DNA from: Macrosoma leucophasiata
Lineage: Eukaryota > Arthropoda > Insecta > Lepidoptera > Hedylidae
DNA length: 64,000 nucleotides
Direction: 5' to 3'
Assembly: GCA_036365455.1 (NCBI GenBank)
Contig: JAWQUS010000001.1
Span: 20,439,001-20,503,000, forward strand
This document shows, one piece after another, positions 10,160 to 20,245 of this stretch. The notes under the pieces were generated by a model. The model saw nothing but the letters and a program-made list of their open reading frames with translations, made no database searches and had not been told where the DNA came from. The translations under genes and the position numbers were made by a program. Every line of letters starts with the position of its first letter. Within the stretch, counting starts at the first letter, position 1.

Positions 10160-10760
10160 GTAAATCCATTAAGATCCATTACTTTTTGAGTTTAGCTCGC
10201 ACATACATACAGACAAACAACAACAGACAAAACAAACACTATCGATATCGATAGTAGATCACGCCCCAAGTATTCTTTAAAACAAAAATATCAATGTACA
10301 GTTTTGACTTTCCTACGATTTTGAAGATTTACAGTTCTTCCCCCGTAGGAGATAGCATGATAATATGTAGCCTATATGTTGACCGGACCTGTTAAAATTT
10401 TTCTTCAAATTTTGCATGAATATTACTAACAGGCGCCATTTAGTAGGTACTTTTTTAGTTTAGCCCGGACATACATAGAGACAAAAAGACAAAAAATCTG
10501 AAAACTATATTTTTGGCTTCGATTTCTATTGTAGACCACGTCACAAGTATTCTTTTAAAAAATATTCAATGTACAGTTTCGACTTTCCTACAATTTTATT
10601 AAATGTAGAGATTCACGTGGGAATGAGGGATTATTCCGCAGTAAAAAGTAGCCTAAATGTTGGCCAGGCTTAGTATCTATACACCACAAAAAGTTTCATT
10701 CGAATCCATCCAGTATCTTCGGAGATTAGCCTGGACAAAGGGACAAACAGAAAAACAGAC
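10160..10760. repeat. ~267-bp tandem repeat, just over two units
   Basis: Corresponding words tagctcgcacatacata, tagcccggacatacata and tagcctggacaaaggga start at 10193, 10461 and 10727. Each unit also has cacaagtattctttta-like and gtacagttttgactttccta-like blocks and a cagacaaa run. It adjoins the Helitron remnant, so it may be Helitron-associated, but that is inference. Confidence 0.65.
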
Positions 10761-10844
10761 AGTCAATAAAATTAAAAATCATTGAAAAGTGTTCTAATAC
10801 TATTTTAACATCGCCCCCAATTAGTTTTTCGTAAATATATACAT

Positions 10845-11204
10845 TGAAGCGCGCATGGCCCAGCGGCTGGTGTAGATCGTAACTGATCTGCTCGGTTAAG
10901 CACTACGGGCGCGGTCGGGTAGTGTGATGGGTGACCGCTAGTGGCAAATTAAATGCGCGTTTCCGTGCTTCGGAGGGCACGTTAAGCCGTCGGTCCCGGT
11001 TGCTATCGATGGATAGCAGTCGTTAAACCTTGTCGGAGGCCTTATGGGCGGTTTGAAAACATCCGACAGTAGGTTGGCCACTAACCCACCCACCTCCACC
11101 AATCCGCATTGGAGCAGCGTGGTGGAGTAAGCTCCAGGCCTCCCCCCAAAAAGGGGAGAGACTCGTGCCCAGCAGTGGGACGTATAATGGGTTGCCATTA
11201 TTAA
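10845..11204 (+). mobile_element. Family B 5S rRNA-like SINE, best-preserved copy
   Basis: Reference copy for the family. The 5S-like core is 10894-10940: ggttaagcactacgggcgcg, then a short diverged stretch, then gatgggtgaccgct. The order and spacing match box A, the intermediate element and box C of insect 5S rRNA, and the 5' third of 5S is absent. The body includes gcttcggagggcacgttaag and a tggatagcagtcgttaaacc block. The 3' end includes ccaaaaaggggagagactcg, cccagcagtgggacgtataa and gggttgccattatta. Length ~360 bp; no coding capacity. Confidence 0.85.
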
Positions 11205-11280
11205 ATATATACAATGAACAGACACGCGGATTTTTCTGTTTTATTATATATTACAGATTACAGATTTAAAATGCAGGGGC

Positions 11281-11780
11281 ATAGCAGTTACGGTGGTACC
11301 GGCAGGGGGGGTTGTATTAAGAATTTTCGATTTAATTTGAATACTCAAACTTCTTATAGATTTTCCAGTAATCTATAGGCAAAGAACTATTTTCCACATT
11401 TTTTTCAAAATTTTAAGTTCAGTAGTTTCGGAGATAGGGAGGGGAGAATGGTCAATTTTCGTCGTTTTTCTTAAATAACTTCAAATTTATTTATGCAAAA
11501 ATTATAAAAAAAATATATCTGAGATGCTGACAACAACTTCTTTCATTTGATATTTCACACGACACAGTTTACGAATTTTTTTTTTTAATTTTCTGATTTA
11601 CCCCCCTAAAGTATTTTACTTGACGTGTTCATCTTTGGGTCACCAATTTACATGTATTCATCAAATTTCAACTCAATCGGTGGAGTAGTTTCGGAGCAAA
11701 TTGGCTGCGACAGACAGACAGACGCACGAGTGATCCTATAAGGGTTCCTTTTTTCCTTTTAAGGTACGGAACCCCAAAAA
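11281..11780 (+). repeat. Family H, LINE-type 3' UTR
   Basis: The 3' block is cgacagacagacagacgc, then cctataagggttcc, then ggtacggaaccccaaaaaa. This is a frequent lepidopteran retroelement end. Upstream AT-rich sequence includes a phrase of the type ttcaactcaatcggtggagt. No protein frame remains. Confidence 0.6.
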
Positions 11781-11792
11781 AAAAGAAAAGAA

Positions 11793-11900
11793 GTGTCGGC
11801 AATTGTGAACGTTACTTCTCTCCATTCCATATATTTTCAATTTTGCGTCCACGTGAGCCGACTGCACGATATTCCTGACCTCGCTTATGATTTTATTCCA
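11793..11900. repeat. Second copy of the 8440-8540 repeat
   Basis: Shares gcaattgtgaacgttacttc, ccatatattttcaatttt and tgacctcgctt with 8440-8540 at roughly 85 percent by eye. Confidence 0.55.
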
Positions 11901-12176
11901 TTGATGAAAAGAATACCTTTCGGATCAAACACGCGATCCTCTCAATCTTCATGATAAAACAGGGGTCAAGGAGAGCGGCTAATGGAAATTCGTAGAGTGC
12001 TTTCCTTCACCGATAGGTTGAACAAAAAAATATTTGGTTTGGAAACAAAAGGTACTTGCTACATATTCGTCTTGACCAGCATTCTAAGGCAATTTAAATG
12101 AACAGGCCAAATGCGTATTAGGATTTTATTTCGGAAATCGATTGAGTGTTTTAGTCTACTTTGTTGTGATACTCAA

Positions 12177-12447
12177 CTGGTGGAAGAGCTCCAGTGACAG
12201 AGCTCGCGGGCGATGGGCACCACCGCATTACCTAATATACTTGCCGTTAAATGGTAGTGTTCAGCACTATCGTGTTCCGGTCAGGTGGTAATGTACGGCC
12301 CTGTTATTTCCGGCTTAGAGGCATAACACCATAAGCCTCAGGAGTGGTTTTCACCTCGGTCTTTGTGTTGGTGTCTATAGGCTGCAGACATCACTTAACA
12401 TCAATGTGAACTGCATGCTTGTTTGCCACTTCCATTACATAAAAAAA
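12177..12447 (+). mobile_element. Family A retroposon, full length
   Basis: From ctggtggaagagctccagtg to ccattacataaaaaaa. Young subfamily, with one extra base in the head (gggcgatgggcacc) and a small deletion near the tcaggagtgg block. Confidence 0.8.
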
Positions 12448-12487
12448 TTGCTTTCTTCTTTTAAGTATTTTTCATAGTAAAGTCATC

Positions 12488-12640
12488 ATCACTCCGGCCG
12501 AAAGACGACCACTGCTGGTCAAAGCCTTCCCCAAAAATGCCACAACAGTGTTTTGCGTCATAAGGGGATAATCGCTATTCTTGGCAGGCAAATTGGCAAT
12601 CGCAGTGTCGATAATGTAATCGCGAGACTATTAAATTACC
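12488..12640 (+). repeat. Family J dispersed repeat
   Basis: The sequence gacgaccactgctggtcaaa is followed by aaaaatgcca, a ggcaaattggcaatcgcagt block and aatgtaatcgcgagacta, parallel to 3740-3935. Confidence 0.5.
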
Positions 12641-12660
12641 GCCACTCCTATTAAAATTTA

Positions 12661-12805
12661 TTGGTCACCTTAGGCCTCAGGAGTGGTAACGCATCTGCAT
12701 TTTGCACCTTGGTCTTTGTGTGGATGTCTATAGTCCGCAGTCATCACTTAACATCAATGTGAACTGCATGCTTGTTTGCCATTTCCATAACATAAAAAAA
12801 AATAA
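12661..12805 (+). mobile_element. Family A, 5'-truncated
   Basis: Begins at caccttaggcctcaggagtg and runs to the tail tccataacataaaaaaaa, as expected of a 5'-truncated retroposon. Confidence 0.75.
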
Positions 12806-12819
12806 TAAGCTATTATTAT

Positions 12820-13020
12820 GTATATTATATACGCTTACACTTACAGCCCCACAGTAGGTATAATCCTGTGTCGTGGGTGCCGTTGTACACGTACACAAAC
12901 ACCCAGACCCGAAATAAATATATGTAAGCCATACAAATATTTGTCCCGGTGCGGGGATCGAACCCGCGACTCTTCGAATCAAACGGTCATCTCGCACCGC
13001 TGGACTAACTGGGTCGTCAA
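12820..13020 (-). mobile_element. Family D tRNA-headed SINE, copy 1
   Basis: The tRNA-like head is 12943-13018 on the minus strand. It has box B complement ggggatcgaacccgcgac, a perfect T stem and box A complement ccgctggactaactggg. The body and tail contain the complements of tgtttgtgtacg and gtggggctgtaagtgtaagc. A second, better copy is at 31658-31865. Confidence 0.8.
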
Positions 13021-13357
13021 TATGTCGTCGTTTAATATGTATTACTTGTAATTACTCGAAGATATAAGCAGAACTTATTTTCTGTACAATCCAAGTAAAT
13101 TCAGACATAGTTATCCATTCTAATAAAGTTTCCTTTACTAACTAAGAATTTCTTTACTTAAATTTTCCATAACAGTGAATCTCTGATATTGTTCTTTCAC
13201 ACAAGGTTACCCTACCCGTTAGGTTGCCCTTTGACGGTACCGGATTCCTTCATGTTTCAGCTGACTCATTCTTCTTTATATGTTTTTGAGTGTAAACGTT
13301 TCGGGTAAATCGGGACAGGAAAAGAGCTGACCTGTATAGGATCGAAGTCACTGATAT
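13021..13357. other. No recognisable feature
   Basis: Unique-looking DNA between a family D head and a family A tail. Confidence 0.35.
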
Positions 13358-13628
13358 TTTTTTTATCTAATAAAAGTGGTAAACAAGCTTGCAGTTCACA
13401 TTGATGTTAAGTGATGACTGCAGCCTATAGACACTTACACAATGACCAGAGGTCAAAACTCCTGAAGCATATAGTGTTATGCCTCTGTGCCGGAAATTAC
13501 AGGGCCATACATTACCACCTGGCCGGAACACGATAGTGCTGAACACTACCATTTAGCGGCAAGTATATTAGGTAATGCGGTGGTGCCTACGCCCGCGAGC
13601 TCCGTCACAGGAGCTCTACCACCAGTAA
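13358..13628 (-). mobile_element. Family A retroposon, full length
   Basis: The poly-T side lies at 13358 (tttttttatctaataaaagt) and the head complement gagctctaccaccagtaac at 13628. The tcaggagtgg region has a ~10-bp deletion. Confidence 0.8.
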
Positions 13629-13730
13629 CCAGATGGAGACTATACATTGCTCTGGTAACTTCATGTCTTCGTTTCCCAAAGGCATAGGTCGAGGTTAATG
13701 CATGAATTCAGACAAGCAGGTGGTTTTATT

Positions 13731-13826
13731 TGGTGGTGGAGTTCCAGTGTAAGAGCTTGAGAGCGCAGTCATTACCTAATCTATCTGCCGCCAAATGGTA
13801 GTGTTGAGTACTATCGTGTTTCAGTA
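13731..13826 (+). repeat. Old family A, 3'-truncated
   Basis: The head ggtggtggagttccagtgta runs through taatctatctgccgccaaat to actatcgtgtttcagta. The 3' two thirds are missing; a foldback element begins shortly after. Confidence 0.6.
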
Positions 13827-13932
13827 CAATGTACAATGCAAAAATGCTTATTATTTAGTTAATATACGCTTGATAAATCCGTAAAAATAGTTTCATTTCT
13901 ATAATATTGTGTAATTTAATTTTGAGCAGCAC

Positions 13933-14592
13933 CACACCGCGGACACTCCACCAAACTTCCACACAAACGCTTAATTTGGTCTCTTTTACACAGACATCAA
14001 TCAGTGACGTGTATTTACACGTGCACCTGTGTGCGTAGCACGTAGAAAATACCAACCGTCGCCCATAAGAGGGGAGGAGGTTGAGTGATGCGGGGAAATC
14101 GGGCGGGACGTCGAAGTATCCATTCTATAAGTAGTATTATTACATATTCTCTGGCAGCACTTCATCAACATCATGTCAGCCAAAATGCTGCTAGACAAAA
14201 GCCTTGGGATAAATTGGGAGGGATATGCCATAATTGCTTGGCAGGCGGATCTGCGACAGCAGTCGCTGTAGTTTTCCTGGCGTAACGCTGCTACCGGTCC
14301 CGCGTTACTTCATTAACTGACCTTTTGGAATGGTTTGGCTGCCATTGTTCAATTAACCAACTGCACTATACCAGAGAATATGTAATAATACTACGTATTG
14401 AATGGACACTTCGACGTCCCGCCCATTTTCCCCGCCTCACCCAACCTCCTCCCCTCTTATGGGCGATGTTTGGTATTCTCTACGTGCTACGCACACAGGT
14501 GCACGTGAAAATACATGTCACTGATTTATGTCTATGTAATAGAGACCAAATTAAGCGTTTGTATGGAATTTTGGCAGAGTTTCCGCGGTGTG
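13933..14592. repeat. Family K foldback: two 222-bp arms around a 216-bp spacer
   Basis: The arms 13933-14154 and 14371-14592 are inverted copies of equal length, about 90 percent identical by eye. Matching words include gtgctacgcacacaggtgca, aacctcctcccctcttatgg and ttcgacgtcccgcc. The spacer holds a family J piece (aaaatgctgctagacaaaag). Just outside the left arm is the motif aatatacgc...gataaatccgtaaaaatag, which also occurs at 17735-17770 and 46203-46236. Transcription would give a long hairpin. Confidence 0.85.
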
Positions 14593-15748
14593 ACTATACT
14601 ATTCCCCACTAGTGCGCTGTGAAATTGTCACTCCTTACAGAAAACAAAAAAAAAATTTGAAAAAATAATACACCGTATGAATTCAATTGTCTATTGCTTA
14701 CGCTTCAAGTTTCCCACCGAAATCAAATCTTTAACACGATATTCGCAGAGATGGGATGAATACTTGTCGATATTTGATTTCTTTCGTCTCTTTATTGGGA
14801 AAGATCAATATGTCAATGTTATTTTGAACGATATTTTAACCTTTTCACCGATGTTTTCATTAAGTATGTAAATTTTACTGTCCTTATAAGTTAAATCAAT
14901 TTTACCACCACCGCTCCCTTATTTTATTTTATTTTATTTTATTAGGAACAACAAACAGTTACATATTATGTGTTACATGATGGGTATCAATATCATATTT
15001 TGTTCTAATAAATATGCAACCAACTACGTCCTCCAAAGGTAAGTTACAATGTATTAAAATGTATGAGAGGTAATCGATTAAGCTAATTTATTTTATGTTT
15101 GTGTAATAACAAGTACTACTGATCTCTTAAATGCAAGTTCAGACAGTGCAAATAGACCAATGTTTGCGAAGTATTTATCGAAAAGGTACATGATGCATTC
15201 AGACGCCATACTCCAAATCGAATAAATACAAAATTCCGAACAAATAGGTGTTCGATGAACATCAATATTTACCACATTTAATTCGATTATATTTTTATTA
15301 AGGCATCAATGTCATGTCGATGTTTTTCTTGAGGACATCCCTCGGCGTACGACGTTGACGGATAGCTTGGCCGAAGCTAATATTAAATATCATGACGTCA
15401 GCCTTCATTTAAATAACAATTTAATTGATAGTTCTGAAATTCTATACTGTGTTGCTGGGTACTAGTAATTTATTGCTTCTGTGAATAGGATTAATTTAAT
15501 TTGGTTCTACAGTGTAGGTATGTGTTGCAGGCAATTTGCCTCTTAGAAATGGGCACGTCAAAACTAATACGAAAGGCATAGCGAGCGAGCAAGTTCGCTG
15601 TCGCTTCAACCTAATCTGGCCATTTTCGAGTACTCTGGGTCTCCATCCCGAATACAAAGGTTATTCTCAGTTTTGCAATTGCAAATAAAGTCATTTTTTA
15701 AAAGTAATTATAACAAATATTTTTTTCTAAACTGAGTTTTGTTTTTTA
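14593..15748. other. Long gene-less stretch
   Basis: About 1.15 kb with a short (atttt)n run near 14920 and no supported gene. Frames at 14677-14871 and 15093-15275 show no domain. Confidence 0.35.
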
Positions 15749-15895
15749 AACGTAACTTCACGCCTGTAATCCCCGAAGGGGTAATAAGAGGTAAATGCAT
15801 GCATTCAAGCATACATGCAAACACCCACGACTCGCCGATTACGTTTTGGCCCATGTAACAGATAGCGAACCTGTTGCCATCTCTTGCCTCTTGTT
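15749..15895 (-). repeat. Family E 3' half
   Basis: The complement of the tail, aacgtaacttcacgcctgta, then aatccccgaagggg, then tgcatgcattcaagcataca and the terminal catgtaacag block. The tRNA-like head is absent. Confidence 0.7.
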
Positions 15896-15944
15896 TTTTA
15901 CTTAAGGTAAATAATAATTTAATCGACGAGCACTGACTCGGGCC

Positions 15945-16135
15945 AACTATGATACAGCGGTGTGTGACGACCTTTTGAACTGAGGTTAAGGGGTTTGATT
16001 CCCGTACCCGGACAAATGTTTGTATGCCCTACAGATATTTGTTTCGGGTCTGGGTATTTGTTTGCAATACAATTGCACCCACAACACAGGTTTTATACCT
16101 AGTGTGGGGCTGTGATGGAAAGCGTATTTTATTTC
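15945..16135 (+). mobile_element. Family D SINE, copy 2, degenerate head
   Basis: The head has gatacagcggtgtgtgacga and box B ggtttgattcccgta. The body has ggacaaatgtttgtatgcc, gatatttgtttcgggtctgg and cacaggttttatacc. The tail ends gtggggctgtgatgg. Confidence 0.7.
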
Positions 16136-16404
16136 AAAGCTGTTTGTAAAAGGTAGAATCATACGAATTTCCTGCCTCATATGAATACCTAATGCCTGTG
16201 TTCCCTTGTGTTATTATATTTAAATAAGCTACGTTGCTAATCATACTTTTTTTTACGTTTAAAATCACATTCATCCCTTAATCCTTCAAGGATCGTACGG
16301 CCACCGGCGGCGAGACACAATTGAATTTCAATTGTCATATTTTTCTCGTGCCTGGAGAGATTAACAGATTATTATTATCAACCGTTGACAATAACTGCGA
16401 TTCA

Positions 16405-16636
16405 ATTCTATATCAGCCTATAGACACTTTCACAAAGACCAGAGGTCAAAATGTAGATGCGTTACCTCTCCTGAGGCCTAAGGTGCTATGCCTCTGTGCC
16501 GGAAATACCAGGGCCGTACATTACCACCTGACCGGAACACGATAGTGCTGAAGACTACCATTTAGCGGCAAGTATATTAGGTAATGCGGTGGTGCCTACG
16601 CCCGCGAGCTCCGTCACTGGATCTCTCCACCAGTAA
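16405..16636 (-). mobile_element. Family A, 3' end missing
   Basis: Starts inside the element at cagcctatagacact and runs to the head complement tctctccaccagtaaa. The 3' end and poly-A are absent, which is unusual for a retroposon and implies later deletion. Confidence 0.75.
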
Positions 16637-17025
16637 AAACCAAGCTACCATCTTTGCATTCGCGATTCACAGACATCAAAATCTAGCTCACAAACAACTT
16701 CTTTTTCATTAGCAAAGTTCAAAGAAACACCACCACAATAGATCATTTAATCAACACAATGTCCCGTTCACAAAAGCCCACGTTATTTCTTGAGGGATCG
16801 TGAAAAAAGATATCTTAGATGAAGGAATAAGCCGATCCTTTGGATTCTTTGTCGTGGTATCAAAGATGGACGAAATTGAATCAGGACTGCCTTTGCCGGA
16901 TCTATGAGATCGGTTGACTCGGTAACTTATATTCCTGTTTTTTGGTATGGCATAAATATTGTTGAACTCGTCGAAGTAGATAAATATTTTTTGGTGTAAC
17001 AGTATCTAAATCTGTTATGAATGTA
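16637..17025. other. No recognisable feature
   Basis: No long frame and no match to other families. Confidence 0.35.
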
Positions 17026-17029
17026 AAAA

Positions 17030-17290
17030 TAAATAATGCAAACATTAAAAATTAAAGAAAAAATTGAATGAAAAATTTGACTTCAGGCAGGAGTTGAACC
17101 TGCGACCTCAGGATAACCAGTCCAGCCGCTTCACCACTAAGCTACCGAAGACCTTAAGTAACTAGATTCCTGCTTGAAGCCAAATTTTTCTACCCTTTTT
17201 TTTTAATTTATAAAATTCACTCGCATGTGTTATTGCTAAAATAAAAATATTGCAAATACTATCATTAATTTTAGGTACAAGGGCAAAGCA
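17030..17290 (-). mobile_element. tRNA-like element related to family C
   Basis: The tRNA-like part is 17083-17162 on the minus strand. It has box B complement gagttgaacctgcgacc, box A complement cttcaccactaagctaccg and an acceptor pairing tcttcgg with ctgaagt. Flanking AT-rich arms read taaagaaaaaa-like on the left and ttttttttaattta on the right. Outside the right arm lies aattcactcgcatgtgttat, the inverted form of sequence at the left of the 637-894 element. Confidence 0.7.
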
Positions 17291-17320
17291 TGATAACTGT
17301 AAAAACTATTAATATAAGTT

Positions 17321-17600
17321 TACTGGTGGTAGAGCTCCAGTGACGAAGCTCGCGGGCGTAAGTACCACCGCATTACCCAATATACTTGCCGTTAAATGGT
17401 AGTGTTCAGCACTATCGTGTTCCGGTTAGGTGGTAATGTACGGCCCTGGTATTTCCGGCACAGAGGAATAGCACCTTAGGCGTCAGCAGTGGTACGACAT
17501 CAGCATTTTGACCTTGGTTTTGTGTAGGTGTCTATAGGCTGCAGTCATCACTTAACATCAATATGAACTGTATGCTTGTTTGCCACTTCAAAAACAGAAA
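17321..17600 (+). mobile_element. Family A retroposon, full length
   Basis: From actggtggtagagctccagt to a short A-rich tail, cttcaaaaacagaaaaaag. Young subfamily. Confidence 0.8.
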
Positions 17601-17734
17601 AAAGTGACTACTGTTACTTAAGAAACCAAAGAAAAGTTAATATCAATAAAAAAAATATTTTTCTGAGGTCTGAGACCACGGAAGCTAAAAAGCAACCGAA
17701 ATTCGATCGTCGGGTTGATTTTCAGAGAATCATT

Positions 17735-17770
17735 TTAGTTTAATATACGCGAGATACGTCTGGAAACTAA
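17735..17770 (+). repeat. Family K end motif
   Basis: The word ttttagtttaatatacgcga followed by gata matches the spacer of the hairpin at 46148-46277 and, diverged, the left side of the foldback at 13933. Confidence 0.45.
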
Positions 17771-17921
17771 TATTGTTTCGGTTGTGACACAAATTAAGTG
17801 AGTTAATTTAAGTGAGCAAGACCTATAAGGATGGGTTTTGATCAAAAGTAGACGTCTTTCGGCTATGATGAAGATGACTGATTTGATAAATCACATTGCA
17901 TTCACATTGAGTTCAAAATAC

Positions 17922-18231
17922 GTATATTCACGCCTGTAATCCCCGAAGGGGTAGGCAGAGGTAAATGCATGCATTCAAGCATACATGCAAACACCCACGA
18001 TTCGTCGGTTACGTTTTAGCCCATGTAACAGGTGGCGAGCCTGTTGACATCTCCGGGCACATTAGCTAACTTCGAAGTACTAAGGAATTTCCAGAAAATG
18101 GAAAAATCCCAATAAATCAAATATAAAAGACTTTATACCATTATCTCTAATAGCCCCCTACACGGGAATCGAACCCAGGACACCAGCTCAGTTGTGGTGG
18201 CCTGCTACCACTAGGCTACTGAAGCAGTTCA
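17922..18231 (-). mobile_element. Family E SINE, most complete copy
   Basis: The 3' end (complement attcacgcctgtaatccccg) is at 17933. The body includes agcccatgtaacaggtggcg and a ccattatctctaatagcccc block. The tRNA-like head runs to 18231, with box B complement gggaatcgaacccagga and box A complement ccactaggctactgaagc. It directly abuts a family C unit on the right. Length ~310 bp. Confidence 0.8.
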
Positions 18232-18512
18232 AAATAATTGTTTTATATTATTTCGCATTAACACATGCTTGTGAAATATATTTTATTTTTAAAGAAAAAT
18301 GGATAGAAAAATTTGACTTCAGGCGAGACTCGACCTCGCGACCTACTGGGAATCTAGTCCAGCCGCTCTTCCAATTGAGCTACTGAAGCCCTGCCCGATT
18401 TGTCAAATCTTTCCTTCACATCTATTGCATTGCTTTATGGTAGCAGAGCGCCATCTATTACCAACTATGCTAGTGAGGCAACCGATATAATAGACTTTTC
18501 AGTTTATTGAAT
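18232..18512 (-). mobile_element. Family C tRNA-Tyr-like unit
   Basis: One unit on the minus strand. The AT-rich part (atattatttcgcattaacac) is followed by the tRNA-like segment 18315-18390, then ccgatttgtcaaatctttcc and agcgccatctattaccaac. The box B complement has lost one base (gagactcgacctcgcgacc). Confidence 0.75.
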
Positions 18513-18931
18513 ATATTTTTTATATTTTTTTTTCTTTAAAAATAAAATACAGTTCAAAATAGATTAGAGAAATCTTATACTTACTACCTGTATAATTGGT
18601 GTGTAACAAGTAATTACTTGGTTCCAGTCTGATGACTAAACTACTGTCTCGTTAGCAACCAGATACAATAACCAAGTCAACATTCCCCGATTCGGTATCA
18701 TCGATAATAATAATTAATATTCCAGTTGGTATCGATCGTCATGAGATGCCTCTGTAATTGAATCCTTTGGTCGGTAATTGTTGATGGGTATAACGATATT
18801 GAATATTCCAGGTGCATTGTATTGTCACTATCGTGTTCAACTATGATTATGTCGGCTGCATCTTATATTCATCTCACTTTGATTGAGCATGTAAATAATT
18901 GAAGACGTCACACATACAGTTCTCAACAATT
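18513..18931. other. No recognisable feature
   Basis: AT-rich; nothing supported. Confidence 0.35.
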
Positions 18932-18936
18932 AATAT

Positions 18937-19490
18937 AGTAGGGGAGCCCAGGATGCTATTTTTGGATTTACTTGAGCGCGTCAGGTAAAGATATGGGAGA
19001 TTCCTTGAACCCCGCTGGTTGTCTCCACTAAATCTAAGGTTCGTATATAAAGACGCGGCCGAAGAATAGTCTTAAAAAACATTATAAATGTCGCTACGAT
19101 CTTACTCATCTGCCGAATTGTCTGAATTTTGGATAGGAGCATTGTTTGGCCACATTTTAAACCCTCACAGAATATCTGACACGCTCTTGACCCAAGACGT
19201 TGATGCCGCGTCCTCTTCAAAAACATTTGATTCGTTCAAAAATGAAGGTGAAAAATTACTCAAGAATGTCAGATACTCAGAGAGGATCTAAAGTGAACCC
19301 CATCAAAGTTCCCATCCAAAATTCTGACAATTTGGATGCGAGGCAAGCTCGTGGCGGAAGCCCTAAGGGTTCGGCCTTTTATGGAAATCTTAGATTTGGT
19401 GGAGGTACTGAATTGGGTGCAAGGTATCTCCTATAACTTAATCTGACGCGCTGGAGTAAATTCAAAAATCCCTTCTTGGGCTCCCATACT
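18937..19490. mobile_element. Element Q: 554-bp inverted-repeat element
   Basis: The ends agtaggggagcccaggatgc and the complement of ttcttgggctcccatact are parts of ~66-bp terminal inverted repeats at 18937-19002 and ~19425-19490. Inside the arms, acttgagcgcgtcaggt pairs with atctgacgcgctggagt. The target duplication is aatat at 18932-18936 and 19491-19495. The interior includes a 67-residue frame at 19088-19291 (starts MSLRSYSSAELSEFW) with no recognisable transposase motif. Probably a non-autonomous DNA transposon; superfamily not assigned. Confidence 0.75.
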
Positions 19491-19497
19491 AATATTT

Positions 19498-19688
19498 CAC
19501 ATCGAGCCTGCGAAAGATACGATCGGCTCGTTTCGACTTTGTAGAGCGTTATCTCTGTTGCACACTGCCTATGGAAGCACTGACAGTCCGGTCTTGGTCA
19601 AAACTTGATCAAAATAGGTACGGTGCGAAAGAGATAACTCTCTACAAACCCGAAATAAGCCGAAGTCTCTTTCCTAGGCTCGATGTGC
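19498..19688. mobile_element. Element R: ~190-bp MITE next to element Q
   Basis: Terminal inverted repeats of ~65 bp: cacatcgagcctgcgaaaga at 19498 against the complement of tctttcctaggctcgatgtg ending 19687. The flanks are aatattt at 19491-19497 and 19689-19695, a 7-bp target duplication. Its left duplication overlaps the aatat duplication of element Q. Confidence 0.75.
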
Positions 19689-19789
19689 AATATTTATTGT
19701 TGAGCACTGTAGTAGAATACATAGATTCGCCTAAGCATACCGGACAAGTCTTGGTGACTTTTGGTTTGCTTTTTATATTATTTTATTAT

Positions 19790-19851
19790 TTTTCATGCAT
19801 GCATTTACCTCTGCCTACCCCTACGTGGATTACAGGCGTGAAGTTACGTTT
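19790..19851 (+). repeat. Family E 3' tail fragment
   Basis: Contains tgcatttacctctgcctacc, then acgtggattacaggcgtgaa and the terminal gttacg. Confidence 0.65.
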
Positions 19852-20174
19852 TTTTTTTATTATTATTTTTCACAGTTATACTTATTTGATTTTTGAAGTA
19901 GGTGTTTTTTTTTTTAAAGTTTTTTCCGAACAAAACATAGGCGGTTTTATGTTTGACTGTATGTATATATTTGCATTCGAAAATCGTCATTTTACGCTAC
20001 TGAGCTCATGTTGGCAGCAACAGTTTTCCTTAACCGTAAGGAGTTGGGGTATAATATAGAAAAATGTCGACAGAAAATACTCAACAAATGTTGCATAGAC
20101 GTGTACGTGTAAGTTCCTTGTTACCATGTACACTATAAATCGAAACCGAAATAACTTTTTACAACAAAAAGAAA

Positions 20175-20245
20175 CACCGACCTTTGGTGCCGTTGTTCAC
20201 ATACAATACATACGCAAACACCCAGACCCGTAACAAATATCTGTG
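20175..20245 (-). repeat. Family D internal fragment
   Basis: The complement of the family D body (gccgttgttcacatacaata, acacccagacccg, aacaaatatctgt). Neither the head nor the tail is present. Confidence 0.6.

Noticed and set aside
19571..20059. A 162-codon plus-strand frame
   Set aside because: It crosses element R, a family E tail and T-rich DNA, so it cannot be a real coding unit.
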